NCBI GenBank assembly: GCA_904066235.2
Contig: CAJFCV020000004.1
Location: forward strand, 2,852,001 to 2,916,000
DNA from: Bursaphelenchus xylophilus
Taxonomy: Eukaryota > Nematoda > Chromadorea > Rhabditida > Aphelenchoididae
Length of the DNA: 64,000 nucleotides
Direction: 5' to 3'
Shown here one piece after another: positions 34,369 to 46,028 of this stretch; position 1 is the first letter of the stretch; each line of letters begins with the position of its first letter. The notes under the pieces are model-generated. The model had not been told where the DNA came from and searched no databases. It worked only from the letters and a program-made list of their open reading frames with translations. Position numbers and translations under genes: made by a program.

Positions 34369-34982
34369 ATGGCGTTCGACCCAAATGCAGCCAATTTTAT
34401 GGCCGGGCAATTTGTAAACTTCTATTTCAAAACGCTGTATACTGCTCCGGCTACGGTGTTGGCTTGCTACAACGAGGAGTCGACTCTGCAGCGGTTCGAA
34501 CGTGCGCCAGTAATTGGAAGGGAGGTAAGAAAAAACTGTTTTTTCGATCTTATTATGGGGTTTTGGAAAAGATGACTTTTCATTTCCAGAACATCAAGTC
34601 TGAGCTCGAAATCTTTCCATTCGATCGCCCAACAATCCATCAGTACGATGTAGTGGACCAATCCGAAAATTCCCTCACAATCAGAGTCCATTTGACCACA
34701 CAGCTCAAAGGCCAAGCTCCTCGCGAAGCTGTCCAGACATTCCATGTTGTATTCAAAAGTCCCTCGGCTGATTTGGGACCCTCAACATTACACATCGCCG
34801 CCGACAAGTTGGAAGATGCCCAGGGTTCGTTTGACAATTCATGCCAACTTGCGAGACTGTCAATTTCGAATGTTGAAGTACCTCAAACTAGCGACAATCC
34901 GACTTCTGAACCAAGTTCAAGCTTTAGTCAACCGACTGTGGAAAGAGACACGTATCGATGTATAGCTTATAAGGAGTATTGA
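34369..34982 (+). CDS. NTF2-like-domain-only paralogue of G3BP
   Basis: 182 residues from exons 34369-34524 and 34590-34982. The order FMAGQFVNFYFKTLY ... CYNEESTLQRFERAPVIGRE / NIKSELE matches the G3BP NTF2-like domain next door (QFIQFYYKELL ... CYSEDSTIKRFGGEDISGLD / NIRAELE). The intron is at the same place and phase (0), which argues for shared descent. After the domain (about 1-125) comes a short Ser/Thr/Pro tail and the stop; there is no linker, RRM or RGG-like tail. Because the NTF2-like domain dimerises and binds partner peptides, it could compete with full-length G3BP; that is inference. It is head-to-head with G3BP. Confidence 0.85.
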
Positions 34983-35794
34983 TCAAGTGTAATGTCATTT
35001 TTGGCGAAATTGTCAATTCATTGTACATAAACGAATGTCTTATTAACATTACTGTCTTGTAGCTCTCGAGGAACGCTAAACTACTCAATACACCACTTGA
35101 TCGTATACATAAAAAACCTATTACAATATCCGAAAAGCCGACAAAATTCATCTTTAACAACTTTATTTCTCCGACAAAAGACGATACAACTTTAACAATG
35201 CTACATCCTCCACAACTTTAACAACACAACACCTTCACGCCGTTCCCGACGGCCACCTCACCAATTAAAACAACTCTAGAGGGGTTAGAGAGAAGAGACA
35301 AATAAGAGCCGACGAGTGTAGAACACGTCGGCTGTAGTTAATAAGTGTTTGGGAGATATAAAAAATCAAGTAGCGAAACGGCGCGTTCTCAGCAACCACT
35401 AAACCAAATCAAAATAAAACTAAAATAAGATCAAGTCTTATGTTAGAGTTAATTATGACAAGATCAAGCGGCCCAACTACAGATTATGGAGTCAAAAATA
35501 GAGGGAGAACTAAAAGACAAGGTGTAAAAAAACAGAGGGATCCATCTTATTACACGTCACAAATAGTTGAGTGGGGTTCCAGATACGGCAAACGAATGCA
35601 AATCACGATCGAGATCATAAACCAATAACGCACCAAAAACAATGATTTTACATTCGAAGGCCGATCAGAAATGGAGAAATAAGGAAGAAAATATTTTTTA
35701 AAAAAATAAAAAAGGAGACAACAAAATAATATGGGGAAGAATCGATTAACAAAGTACTGAGGGCTGTCGACATCCTCCGCTCTTCCATAGCTGT
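34983..35794. other. Convergent 3' flanks of the NTF2-like gene and CNBP
   Basis: 812 bp without a convincing exon. A reverse-strand AATAAA lies near 35162, so the CNBP transcript may have a 0.6-kb 3' UTR. Confidence 0.5.
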
Positions 35795-36644
35795 TTAAGC
35801 GCGAGCGCTGGGGCAGTCACGGGAGACATGACCGGACTGCTGGCAGTTGTAGCAACGACGGCCGGACTGTCCATCGGGGCATTCGCGGGAGAAGTGGCCG
35901 AAGCCTCCGCAGTTGTAGCACTTGGATCCTTGGCCCCTTCCGCTGTCGCGGTTGTCACGTCCTCCTTGGTCTGAAACAGAAATTTAGAACGTATACTGGC
36001 AATAGGGCCCCTTGTAACACTAACTTAATATCAAGACATCTAACCTAATATCTCCTTATATCACTCAACCTTCTTGAAACCAACAAAAAACCTACCGTTT
36101 GAAGCCTCGGTACATTCGCGAGCGAAATGTCCGAATCCACCACAGTTGTAGCACTTGGAGCCGCCACCGCCATATCCACCTTGTTGGCGTCCACCACCGC
36201 TGCGACGAGCCTCAGTACAGTCACGGCTCATGTGTCCGGTCTGACCACAGTTGTAGCATTCTGAAAAAAAAATTATATTAAACTTGAAAAATATATCACT
36301 CCACACTAATCAAATTCCAATCAATCCACTAAAATTTCATCTCAATAACCAATAAAGATCCTAACGATACTCTCCATCTATATTACCTAGTACAAGGTTT
36401 ATGAAAAATAGTTTTCAACCCTACGGAGAAGACTTGCCCGAAGTTGTTTACGAGCCAAGTCTTCTACTCTACTATAAACACTGACTAATCACTACTCTCT
36501 TGCCTAAAAACCAACTCAGCTAATCGAAAACAACTTACCGCCGCCACCACGTCCACCACCACCGCGCTGTTCTTGACCATCAGAGTTGGGGCATTCGCGG
36601 GCAAAGTGTCCCGATTCATGACAACGATAACATTCTCCAGGCAT
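35795..36644 (-). CDS. CNBP: CNBP-like protein with five CCHC zinc knuckles
   Basis: Single-stranded nucleic-acid-binding translational regulator. 148 residues from exons 36539-36644, 36096-36260 and 35795-35970. The protein is almost entirely zinc knuckles: [56 protein letters not shown] and [14 protein letters not shown]. They are linked by Gly/Arg-rich spacers ([23 protein letters not shown]). Vertebrate CNBP has seven knuckles with an RG linker after the first; here the count is five. A Vasa/GLH helicase is ruled out by the absence of any DEAD-box sequence. Intron 1 carries an AAGACTTG hairpin at 36423-36470. Divergent from proteasome beta-1, 577 bp between starts. Confidence 0.9.
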
Positions 36645-37221
36645 GTTGGTTGGACTGCTATTGATTGAAGAGCCTGCACACTGCAAAAACGAGGAGGACA
36701 CGCCACTGAAAATAACAAGTTTGAATAAAAAAAGTAAATTCACTGGGAATAACGAATTTGAATAAAAAAAAAGTAAATTATTGCCTAAAAAATGCAAAAC
36801 CGCTCGAACCCGGATATAAAAAGGGAAAATTGAATATTCAAGTCTAGTAAACATCAAAATTGAGCTATTTTTCGGGTAAAAACAAAACCCTCTCGAACAA
36901 CAATCGATAACACTACAGGCTTTCAGAAACAGTACTAATTAATATCTAAAATAATATAAAACAGTAACTATACGGAAAACCCAGTGCATTTCCACATAGC
37001 AACAGAAAAAGGCACGCATTCCGATCACACCGCTTGCGAAAAAATCCCAAATTTATTACGATCTTGTTGTGGGCCTGGTTCCGACGCGAAAAGTTCAGGG
37101 AACCGCGGGAATTTCAAATTTCTGATTACAAAGATTTTTTATTTTTTTTCGTCCGAAAAAATTATTTTTCGCTGTGAATTTCTAAGTTTCTTGTTGCAAC
37201 TCTGGTTGAAGATCGTGTAGA
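36645..37221. promoter_or_regulatory. Divergent upstream region of CNBP and proteasome beta-1
   Basis: 577 bp between start codons on opposite strands. A reverse-strand TTTTTGCAG acceptor ends at about 36680, giving CNBP a short 5' UTR or trans-splice site. The rest is AT-rich; no specific sites assigned. Confidence 0.4.
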
Positions 37222-38690
37222 ATGGTAGCGGAAGTGAATCTGGAGAAGCGTGAGGCCATCCCCGGCATCGGATATTATCCACATGAGCCAATTTCAACTG
37301 GTGTAAGTTTTTTTGGACGTTTTTAGTAGTGTAATAGCTTGTAAAATTTATTTCTTGAATTTTAGACCACTCTGATCGCTTGTGAATTTGAAGGCGGCGT
37401 TGTTGTTGGTACTGATGCTCGAACGAGTGCTGGGTAAGGAATTTTATTTGTTGTTTGTTCTGTTTCTAGGCACTGGTCAAGATCTGGTATAGAATAGGCG
37501 AAGGTATTTATGCAGTTCGACGAATATTTTATTTAGAGCAGTAGTTTGATCTGCTGGAACCACTCCTTGCTTTTTGTGGTGGTTTACAATTTTTTTGGGA
37601 CTAAGCAAAATAAATTGTTGTTAGAATTCGTCCAGAATTGATAGAGAATGCGGTTTTGTCAAAGTTTTCTAAAGTGCGAGGAGGGAATGTACATTTTTAG
37701 CTGTCATGTCGTAGAATTCTTCTTTTTGTGTCGTTTACATGCCTGAATTTTAGTTAAAAAATTTCAATTCATGGTGATCTCCACCAGAGATTTTATATCA
37801 AAACTTGATTTTATTTTTTCAGAAGCTTCATTGCCTCTCGAGTTACCGATAAGATTACTCCGATCAACTCTCATCTTGTTGTCTGTCGATCTGGAAGCGC
37901 TGCCGATACCCAGGCTATTGCTGACATTGCCAAGTATCACATCGAGCTTTATGGGTATGTTTTTCGAGTTTTTTTGATTTTCTTGGCTTTTAGAACTTCA
38001 AAAGACAAGGATTATTTGTTCTTTTTGAAGATTGGATTGATATTTTTGTTATTCGTGACATAAATCTTCCAATTTTAGAACTATGGAGAATGAGCCCGTG
38101 ACTGTCTACCGATCGACTCAAATCTTCCGAAAATACCTCTATGACTATCGCGATCAGCTCTCAGCCAGTGTGATTGTCGCCGGATGGGATGAATCAGAAG
38201 GAGGACAGATCTATGCCATTCCTTTGGGCGGTTTTACCACACGACAAAGTTTTACTGCTAGTGGATCTGGTAGTACTTTTGTTACAGGATTTATGGACAA
38301 GTCATGGAAGAAGGGAATGACTTTGGACGAGGTTAAGAATGTATGTTTGAAGGATTTATATTGTTTTAGGGGGATTTTTGATGGGTTTAGATGGTCGTAC
38401 GATAAATTTCAGATTTTGATTTTATTTTTTATATTATTTTAGATATCAAATGTTCAAGTTTGATGTAATTCTTTCTAAAATATTATTTTCAGCTTGTGAT
38501 CACCTCGGTTGGTCTTGCCATGTATCGTGACGGCTCCTCCGGTGGTGTGATTCGTCTAGCCATCATCGACAAAACCGGTACCAAACGAGAACTTTACCGT
38601 CCAGACGCCTCTCCCATCTTCCCACAATTCGAGGTCCCCAAGGTCTATCCCGCCTTCCCCAAGCACATTGAACAACACCCAGTGGAGTAG
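37222..38690 (+). CDS. PSMB6: 20S proteasome subunit beta-1 (caspase-like site)
   Basis: Catalytic subunit of the proteasome core (C. elegans pbs-1). 246 residues from exons 37222-37302, 37366-37433, 37823-37954, 38079-38340 and 38493-38690. A 27-residue propeptide ends in STG, and the mature chain starts [11 protein letters not shown], so Thr1 is in place. In mature numbering Asp17 (GTDART) and Lys33 (VTDK) complete the catalytic set. Arg45 ([13 protein letters not shown]) is the basic pocket residue that gives beta-1 its post-acidic specificity. Exon 1 encodes exactly the propeptide. AATAAA at 38736. All key residues are intact. Confidence 0.96.
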
Positions 38691-39190
38691 TAACGACTCA
38701 TCTATCTAAAACGGATGTTATTCTGTATAAGTTAAAATAAATATTCAATTATTTTTGGAATTTTGATCCAATTTTTGTTCCTTTTTGAAATTTTTTGTGG
38801 CTTTTTTGTTTACACTTCCGTTAAAGTAGTCATAATTGTAATATAACTGAATTCCCCACCTCCGGACGGTCTCTCTTTGTTCCCTCTGCTCCGGTTTTTT
38901 CGTCAAGAACCCAATTGAAACGAAAAAAATATTCGAAATTGGGTTACGTCAAGCAGTTTTTTGAGCTCATCGAGAAGGTGAGCGAGAGCCGGTCTTGAAA
39001 ATGCTACTTTTTGTGTTTTGAGACAATTTTAATTCATTTCGAAGACGAAAAGTTTGGATTTGTTGTCATGGATAATATAATGGTCTCATTATTTTCTCAG
39101 ACTTTCGTGGTCCTTTTGTAAAATACGTTCTGTACAACTTTCCGGATTTCATTGAAGAAAAAATGGATCAAAATAATCCCGTTTTAGGGC
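38691..39190. other. Intergenic, proteasome beta-1 to EF-hand gene
   Basis: 500 bp. AATAAA at 38736 ends the upstream transcript. A GTTTTAG acceptor at 39181-39187 precedes the downstream ATG by 3 bp. Nothing else recognised. Confidence 0.5.
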
Positions 39191-40472
39191 ATGATGACAT
39201 CTTCCATTCAACTAGTGTCATCATTGTTAATCTTAGCGATAGTGTCATCGCAAGAGCCCACATACTACCAGAAACTTCAGGAGCTCTTCCAAAAATCCGA
39301 TCTGAACAGGGACGCTTATTTGGAGCGCTCAGAATTGGGAGTTTTTGTTCGTCATGCGATTACCGTGGCATTCCCACCAAGTCAACTGGATGGGGATACG
39401 ATCGAAACGGCGGTGATTTTGGCCGACACAATGTTTGATGAGGCCGATTCGAACAATCTGGGGCAATTGAGCTTCAAAGGTAATCAATTTTGGAACCCTT
39501 TTACAGGATTTTTGGGGTACCCTTCAATCGGAGCGGGTTTCATTTGGGGCTCGGGCCAATATTTATATCTAATGTTGCAAAATTGGTTGACTAGCTGACC
39601 AAGGGGGTTACTCTGTGTTCACAGCGTAAGAGAGGGCGCTCATGACCAAGCTAGCGATCTAGGTCGTGACCAAGGCCAAGCTGGTTGCCCAAAATTACCC
39701 GAAAATGGTCTCAATGCTTGACTATGATGGTCAAGACACTTTTAGGTCAGATAGTCACCAAGCTCGCAACCTAGGTCGTGTGTTAGGTCACGATTAATCC
39801 CCAAAATCCTCTAAAAATAATGCTACTAGTTGTTCCAGACGGTTTTGGCACTTCAGTTAGGTCAGGTCACAACCACACTGACTATGGTCATGACATAAAT
39901 GAAGTGCCAAAAACCGTCTGGACCGACTAGTAACATTATTTTCAGAGGATTTTGGACATTAATCGTGACCTAGCCCACGACCGGTCGCGAGCTTGGTGAA
40001 GACATGACCTAAAAGTGTCTTGAACATCATAGTCAAGCATTCAGACCTTTTTCGGGTAATTTTGGGCAACCACCTTGACCTTGGTCACGGCCTAGATCGC
40101 AAGCTTGGTCATGCCTATCCTACACTGTGAATGAACACAAAGTAACCCCTTTGACCAGCTAGTCAGCCACTTTTGCAACATTGGATATAAATATTGACCC
40201 GATACCCCATGTGCTCCAAATGAAAGGTTGCGGATTTTTGTCTAGTATAATATAGCCGATTTGAAAGTCGTCGCTTTGAGGCTAAAATGGTCTAACAGAA
40301 AGATATCGGGGCTTCTTAACTAAGAAATGACATCTGTCGTATTTTAGGATCAATGCTGTTTCGCTCCCCAGCCAATATTTTCGGAGACAAGGTGATCAAC
40401 ATGTTGGTGGATCTGATAATGCAAGTGGACTCGTTAGAAGACGACGAATCCCGGATCAACAGCTCATTCTAG
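39191..40472 (+). CDS. Small secreted EF-hand protein
   Basis: 137 residues from exons 39191-39479 and 40348-40472 (phase 1). The signal peptide MMTSSIQLVSSLLILAIVSS is followed by a helix and a canonical 12-residue calcium loop, DLNRDAYLERSE (positions 1, 3, 5 and 12 correct). A second loop, DSNNLGQLSFKG, keeps Gly6 and Leu8 but lacks the Glu at 12, so it is probably degenerate. The C-terminal exon adds an amphipathic helix and an acidic end (SLEDDESRINSSF). The start follows TTTTAG by 3 bp. The intron is occupied by a 0.7-kb foldback. Role unknown; it could be an extracellular or ER-lumenal calcium binder. Confidence 0.75.
39538..40228. mobile_element. 0.69-kb foldback element in the EF-hand gene intron
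   Basis: The arms are inverse copies: ACTAGCTGACCAAGGGGGTT at 39588 mirrors the stretch ending near 40171, and AGTGCCAAAAACCGTCTGG at 39902 mirrors 39836. Repeated CCAAGCT/AGCTTGG and TAGGTCGTGAC words make it internally repetitive. No target duplication could be read with confidence. Confidence 0.75.
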
Positions 40473-40819
40473 ATGCCCTATTAAATATAACTTGTTTCCC
40501 AATTCCTATTTATTAAAATCTCATTTTTTTTCAATTTTGTAAAAGTTTTCATCAAAAAAAACTAACAATAAGGTTAGAAGCGCGTATTTTACATCGTATT
40601 TGAGACTATTTAGATAAATATTTCATCATAAAACGATTTATCAAACACTTGGAAGCAGTAATGAAAGTATAATTAAATTTTGGGATCAGTAAACCGTTCC
40701 AGATCCCTATACATCCAAATTTGCAATCAAAAACATGTTTATCTTCTCAAAAAATTTTGAAACTCGAATTTCAGAATGAATTCGGCCTTGAAACGGCCAT
40801 CATTCGAGTGACCGGTAAA

Positions 40820-40840
40820 TGACTCATCACGTGACAGCTG
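40820..40840. promoter_or_regulatory. Contiguous AP-1, E-box/CLEAR-like and CAGCTG sites
   Basis: TGACTCA (40820-40826) abuts TCACGTGA (40827-40834) and CAGCTG (40835-40840) without a gap. All are palindromic or near-palindromic bZIP and bHLH target words. Another CAGCTGATG is at about 40900. No start codon of a recognised gene lies nearby; the EF-hand gene ends 350 bp upstream. Confidence 0.5.
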
Positions 40841-43800
40841 CGCGACGGCATTTCATCAGCGAAAAACAACAGCACACATGCTGAAAGAAGCATTGACCAG
40901 CTGATGCCTAGTGTAAGGTTTTTTCGTTGAAAAAATCTAATTTGGAGGGCCTATTTTCGAAATACTTCTTACTAACCATTATAACGCAACCAGTTTGCAC
41001 ACTTTTTGTGGGCCGTCTCTTCACAAAGCTCAAAATTTTCATGCGCCCCACTCGCGAGCGCGTCCCACCACGAAAACAAGCAGCCGCAAAGGAAATGCTT
41101 CGAAAAAATATTTTTTTCTTTTGGCGCGAAAATTCCTTCGCTCACGGCGGTTTCAACAAAGGGAAAAAATTTCCTTCGTTTGGTCTCGTTTTTGAAGCCT
41201 GGCGGCAGCTCGCGGAGCGGAAAATGGCGATTTTACGACCTTTTTAGTCATAACTTTGTTGGCAAGGGTCGAATTAAAAATCGACCAGAGATTAAGAAAG
41301 AGCATTACTTTACTGATATAATGACATAAAGATTTCGAAAATTGGTTGGATTTAGAGGTATGTTGTTTAAAGCCGAAAAAATCGTATTTTACAACTGGTG
41401 TAACATGCGTATACGGTGAAATTTGGAAAAACTGATAGCCTAGTTACAGAGCTAAGCTCCTGACAAAACGAACAACACCTTAAATGTAAAAAACGGTGGG
41501 ATATACTAGGAGTTATAGTCTTTTGAAAAACACTAAAAAATCAGAGGTTTGAAAAATGTCACTAAAACTACAGTATCTTTTTAATGAGACCTTTAATCAA
41601 AAATCGACCAGAGATTTAGAAACTTAATCAAACAGCGATTGTTTATACATAAAAAATTTGGATCATCGACTTCGATTTTGAACCATTGTTTAAAGCGAAA
41701 GATACGGTAGTCATGACATCGGCGGAGAGAAATCGCAGTAAAATCGTAGGAATTGTTGGCAACCACAAAATTTGCATAAAATAAAGTTGATACGTGAACG
41801 CTTTTGACGTTCTTAATTGTACTTAACCTGTAGATTACATTTTTCTTGTTTTATGTTACACTTGAGACAGCTGAACTAACTCAACATGATTTGTATAGGA
41901 CTCTCTAGAATATTCAGTAATACGAATTCTAAAAAATTTATTTGTATTGTAAGACTATGAGGTTACAGTAGGCATACCATAAATGAGTTCTAAAGACCTC
42001 TTCTTCCACTTAAAACGCACTTCGCGAGCTGTGGAAGGGGGTCTGCCCTAGAAATTGACCCCCACTTTCTTTTGTCTTAACTGATGACATGTAGGATGCT
42101 AAAGAACTTGGTGATTTTTTTTCGAAAAATTCGTCATCATGACCGAGATATGACGTATTTATTGAATTTCGCATAATGTGATATATTGTACTGATTTATT
42201 GCCGAAATATCTCAGAACTGAGTATATATACGTTATTGGCCATGCTGAACAACTTTGTAATTGACCCGAAGTTTGTCAGGTTACTGTAACATACCGTAAC
42301 GCCAATGCTCAATCAAAAAATCTCGATTTTCTCGATTTTTTTCAATAATTTTCGTGGATTTTTTTTTCATTTTTGGAATCAGCGCCGTGAAAAAACTTTC
42401 CCATAAACGGAATTCACACAGGCAAAATGTTTGCACGCGTCAGGTAGCTGTAAAGCTCTCCTTAATAATGAAGATGAAGTGTAACTTCCAGGGCAATCTT
42501 ATTACGGACTCTCTTGGCTCAGTGTGTTCGTTGATCTTTTTTAGTCTAGTAGCAAAGGAACGTCGACGTGCTTTTTATAAGCGGTGAAACATCGCGAACG
42601 TAATTATGGAATCCGAAGATTATGATCATCACGGTTGAACCCATACCTCATATTTTTATTTAATTCGATATAATTATGAATAGTTCACCGATTTAGGCCC
42701 GTTTATATACCGTGTTACACGCAAATAAATTGCTTTTCTTTGTTTTGCAGTGTAACTCGAAAAACTTCTATCGTATAACTTGGTCCCGCAATTTGCACGC
42801 GTTTCATTTCTTTCTTTTCGAAAAGTTTTTTTCGCCCATTCGAAGGGTTGCTTTGAAACCGCCGTGTCGCTCTGTCGAGAGTCTTGTGCCTGATTCGTGG
42901 TTTTTTCAGTCTTTTTCGGGGATGATTTTTATCTTTTTGTATTTCAGCAAGTACAAGGTACGTATTCCCAGTATTTTCAGGTTTTTTTCAAGAGTTTTTG
43001 CACTATTTTGGTCAGAAATTTTGTTTTTGTCAAAAAGATGTTAGCAGAATATTATTTTAGATTGTTTTGATGTCAGAAGAGCTCGAAAACTCTTGTTTTG
43101 TTGTTGTTTTAGGTAATACAGAGTTTGCGGAATTTTTCGATACTATGATTTATTGATTTTGAAAAAATTTGACTGCCAAAAATATATTATTTATCTTATT
43201 TATGACCATCAGATCATTTTTTAGTTTTTTTCGCCTAGATGTTTTAGTTTTGGGTTGCTTTTGATTCAGGTTAGATAGGAGAGTAATTATTTAATTAATT
43301 TAGGTAACTTTTGGCCGTAAACTTATTTATTTATTCAACCTTTCCGGTCAAAAAATTTTGCTTGAACGAAATATTGTTTTAGGCAATTTTGCTGTTGAAA
43401 CTTTGCCTTTTCGTGGTTTTATCAGTTGGTTTTGCTGTATATAGTTTTGAGTTTACATTTATTTTCAGAGAGAAGACGGTTTAGATTTCTATTGAAAGCG
43501 CTGTTGTACATAAAAGGATATAGTTTATGGTGGTTATTTGGTGCACTACAGTCCTGGTCGTGCTTCTAGTTTGGTTGGTATTGAAACTCCTAATTTTTGG
43601 GTAAGTTTTTGATTTGTTTGTTGTTGATTTAGGATAGCGGGGTAAAATACGGGAGGGTCTCAGATGAGGGGAAGACTTGACTCAGGTTTGAGCAAGTGTT
43701 TCTCTAATCGGGTATTTGGGGATCTGATGAGATCTATATGAAGGTGTATTTTCGGACAATTAGTAAGGAGGATATAGAGATGTTATGTAGTGTAATAGAC

Positions 43801-44988
43801 GTGTAAATTTTTCCATCCTTCCTTGTTATGGTACCCATTGACCTTGTACTGGCTTTCCATTTGGGTTTGAAGAATCTCAGCAGGAAGTTGACAACGGAAT
43901 CTTGATTTGAATTTCACTTTTGTTCGCCTAGAAGATGCGTATTGACGCGTGAACGTCTTTCAAGGTCATAATTGGTTTCCATTTTCTCAGATTTCGGTAT
44001 TTATGTTTGAATTATAGGCTTTTGACTTACATAGTGGCGCTAGATTCGTATTCTTGAAGCATTTGTCCATTGCTCTCTGTCGAGACAAAAGATTTCGTTA
44101 TCATCAGGTAATTATCGATAAAACAATCCGTCATTCAAATTTTTATGGTCTTTTTCGCACGAAAGCTGGCGGTTATTGATAAGAAACCCCATTCAAATAA
44201 TTCAAATAGCCATTGGCTATAACTCGAAAAATGTTTTCAAATTTGAAATTCAAAAAATTAGGGCATTTCTCACCTGACCTCCCTCGTAAACAACGTAATC
44301 CATTCCGAGGTTAATGGGATAAAACGTTCGCTGCCTCCCTTATGTGGTTTTTATAAACCTCCGACTTATTTGTTGCACGATTTCCCAGGGCAATCGGTGA
44401 TCCGATCAGAAGTTAATGGTCCCGCATTTCGGAGGAGGTGTTATTCATGAAGAAAGTTTGAAATAGTATGGATTGGATGGTTTGCAAAGCTCAGAGGCTT
44501 GTTTCTTCGTGTAAATCTGGTTAGTGGTCGTATTTGTGTTCGTGTCTTGAGCGGATGAGACATTTATTTTGTTGGGTTTACGGTTTAAAATCGCCGAGTC
44601 CCACTTGAAGACCGCTGTTTTAGTACTTTGTTGTTGTGTCTCCGCAATCGCCTCTTAATTCCTCGATCTGACCCTGCTCTCATTATTATTTCAGCCCATC
44701 CGACAATTATTCAGCCCATCCGACTTTCTCATATTTGTCCGCGGTTCCACTCGCCGTTCGTCCTTTGTGATGGACTTGAAATCGAAGCGAGTGGAGGTCG
44801 AAATCTGTCACCTCGGATCGAAAACAGCACCCCAACAAACAAAGAACGGGCCCTTACGCGAGTCCGAATTTTGGCGCGAACTTTGCGAACTCTCGGCCTG
44901 GACCGGGCAGGCAGGGGTCGGCGACGTTTTACGCGCCATTTCCCTGTGACTCAGCTGGTTTCCAGCGAGTTTTTCTGCACGCCGGAAC

Positions 44989-45436
44989 GCCCCCTGCCAT
45001 CTGCCTATGTTGTGTAGCCTATTTGTCTTCATGTTTTTATCTTTGTGGCGTTGGTTTCAAGCCGATGAGGATTTTGGGATGTTGCAGTGACATGCTTGAT
45101 CCAGTGGCAAAAAATGTACCATTTTGCATCCGGGGAGTATCAAAAAATGTAGCAAAATGCTTCCCTCTTCAAGTGAAAAAACCGATTTCAAAAGCGGTTA
45201 TGAGGGCGCGCCTTTTCCCTCACGAAAAGAGCGGAAATTGGAGTTTTTTCACTTGGAGAGGGAAGTATTTTACTACATTTTTTGATACTTCCCGGATGCA
45301 AAATGGTACGTTTTTTGCCACTGGATCAAGTCCGCCACTGTAACGTCCCAAAATCCTCATCGGCTTGAAACCGACGCCACAAAGATAAAAACATGAAGAC
45401 AAATAGGCTACACAACATAGGCATATGGCAGGGGGC
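44989..45436. repeat. Inverted duplication centred on a family B MITE
   Basis: Flanks 44989-45084 and 45341-45436 (96 bp each, beginning GCCCCCTGCCAT and ending with its near-inverse) are reverse complements with few mismatches. They meet exactly at the two ends of the MITE 45085-45340. The flanks show no family-B sequence themselves. Confidence 0.88.
45085..45340. mobile_element. Family B MITE
   Basis: CAGTGACATGCTTGATCC to GGATCAAGTCCGCCACTG. Complete, and it forms the loop of the larger inverted duplication. Confidence 0.85.
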
Positions 45437-46028
45437 TTTCCACTGTATACTAGGCAAAGGATTTTGTCTAGTATACAGAAATTCGTGGCCACTCTGAGAT
45501 TTGAAGGTATCGGCGGCATTTAGCTACGGATGGAATTCTTATCACGTGAAGAATTGCATAATCGCCGTAAAAGTTATCCTCAACACTTGCGCTCGTTGCG
45601 TTGCACGGGAAATTGCGCATCATGTCTGCCATCTTTTGTCTGCTTTACTTGTAGCGTCCATATTTGTCGAGAACCCTCATTGTGTGGTAAATCCGCTTGC
45701 TAGTGCCGGTGTTACGAGTTTTTTTTGGGTCCGCATCTAGTCAAAGGAATATTTTTATTGGGGGTTTTTGAAGATTTTCGTCAAAAATTTTTTGTTTTTG
45801 TTGGATTTTTTATGATTTTTTTTTTGGTTTTCCGCTTGTCCTTGGCATCGGTCGGTCGTGAAATGATGTATCTTTGGCATGAAAGTTTGTGTTAAGTTTA
45901 ATTTTGGTGAAATTTTATGTGAAATTTAAAAAATTTGGGTAAATCTGATTAGCGTGACTTTACTATGTAGTTATTCCGATTGTAAGACCTCTATTACTAA
46001 CTGTTACAGTATTTCAGTGAATCGGACC

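Larger units (their letters stand above)
40473..46028. other. Gene-poor region upstream of the Myt1-type kinase
   Basis: 5.5 kb with no recognisable protein. 42749-42957 (GCAG acceptor to GTACGT donor) and 43471-43600 (TTTCAG to GTAAGT) have exon-like borders and could be 5' UTR exons of the kinase, whose ATG follows another TTTCAG acceptor at 46013-46018; this is unproven. 40820-40840 is a dense E-box/AP-1 site. 44989-45436 is an inverted duplication around a family-B MITE. An AAGACTTGACTC hairpin lies at 43668-43705. ORFs here lack splice or family support. Confidence 0.5.

Noticed and set aside
36516..36857. N-terminal extension of the CNBP-like protein upstream of 36644
   Set aside because: A strong TTTTTGCAG acceptor lies just upstream of the ATG, and the extension is low-quality sequence without zinc knuckles.
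40927..41329. Overlapping ORFs of about 66-107 codons in three frames
   Set aside because: All three frames are open because of local composition; none has a homologue, start context or splice partner.
44770..44949. Short ORF starting MDLKSKRVEVEICHLG
   Set aside because: Reasonable codon use but no homology, no nearby acceptor and no continuation; at most a 5' UTR exon of the kinase gene.
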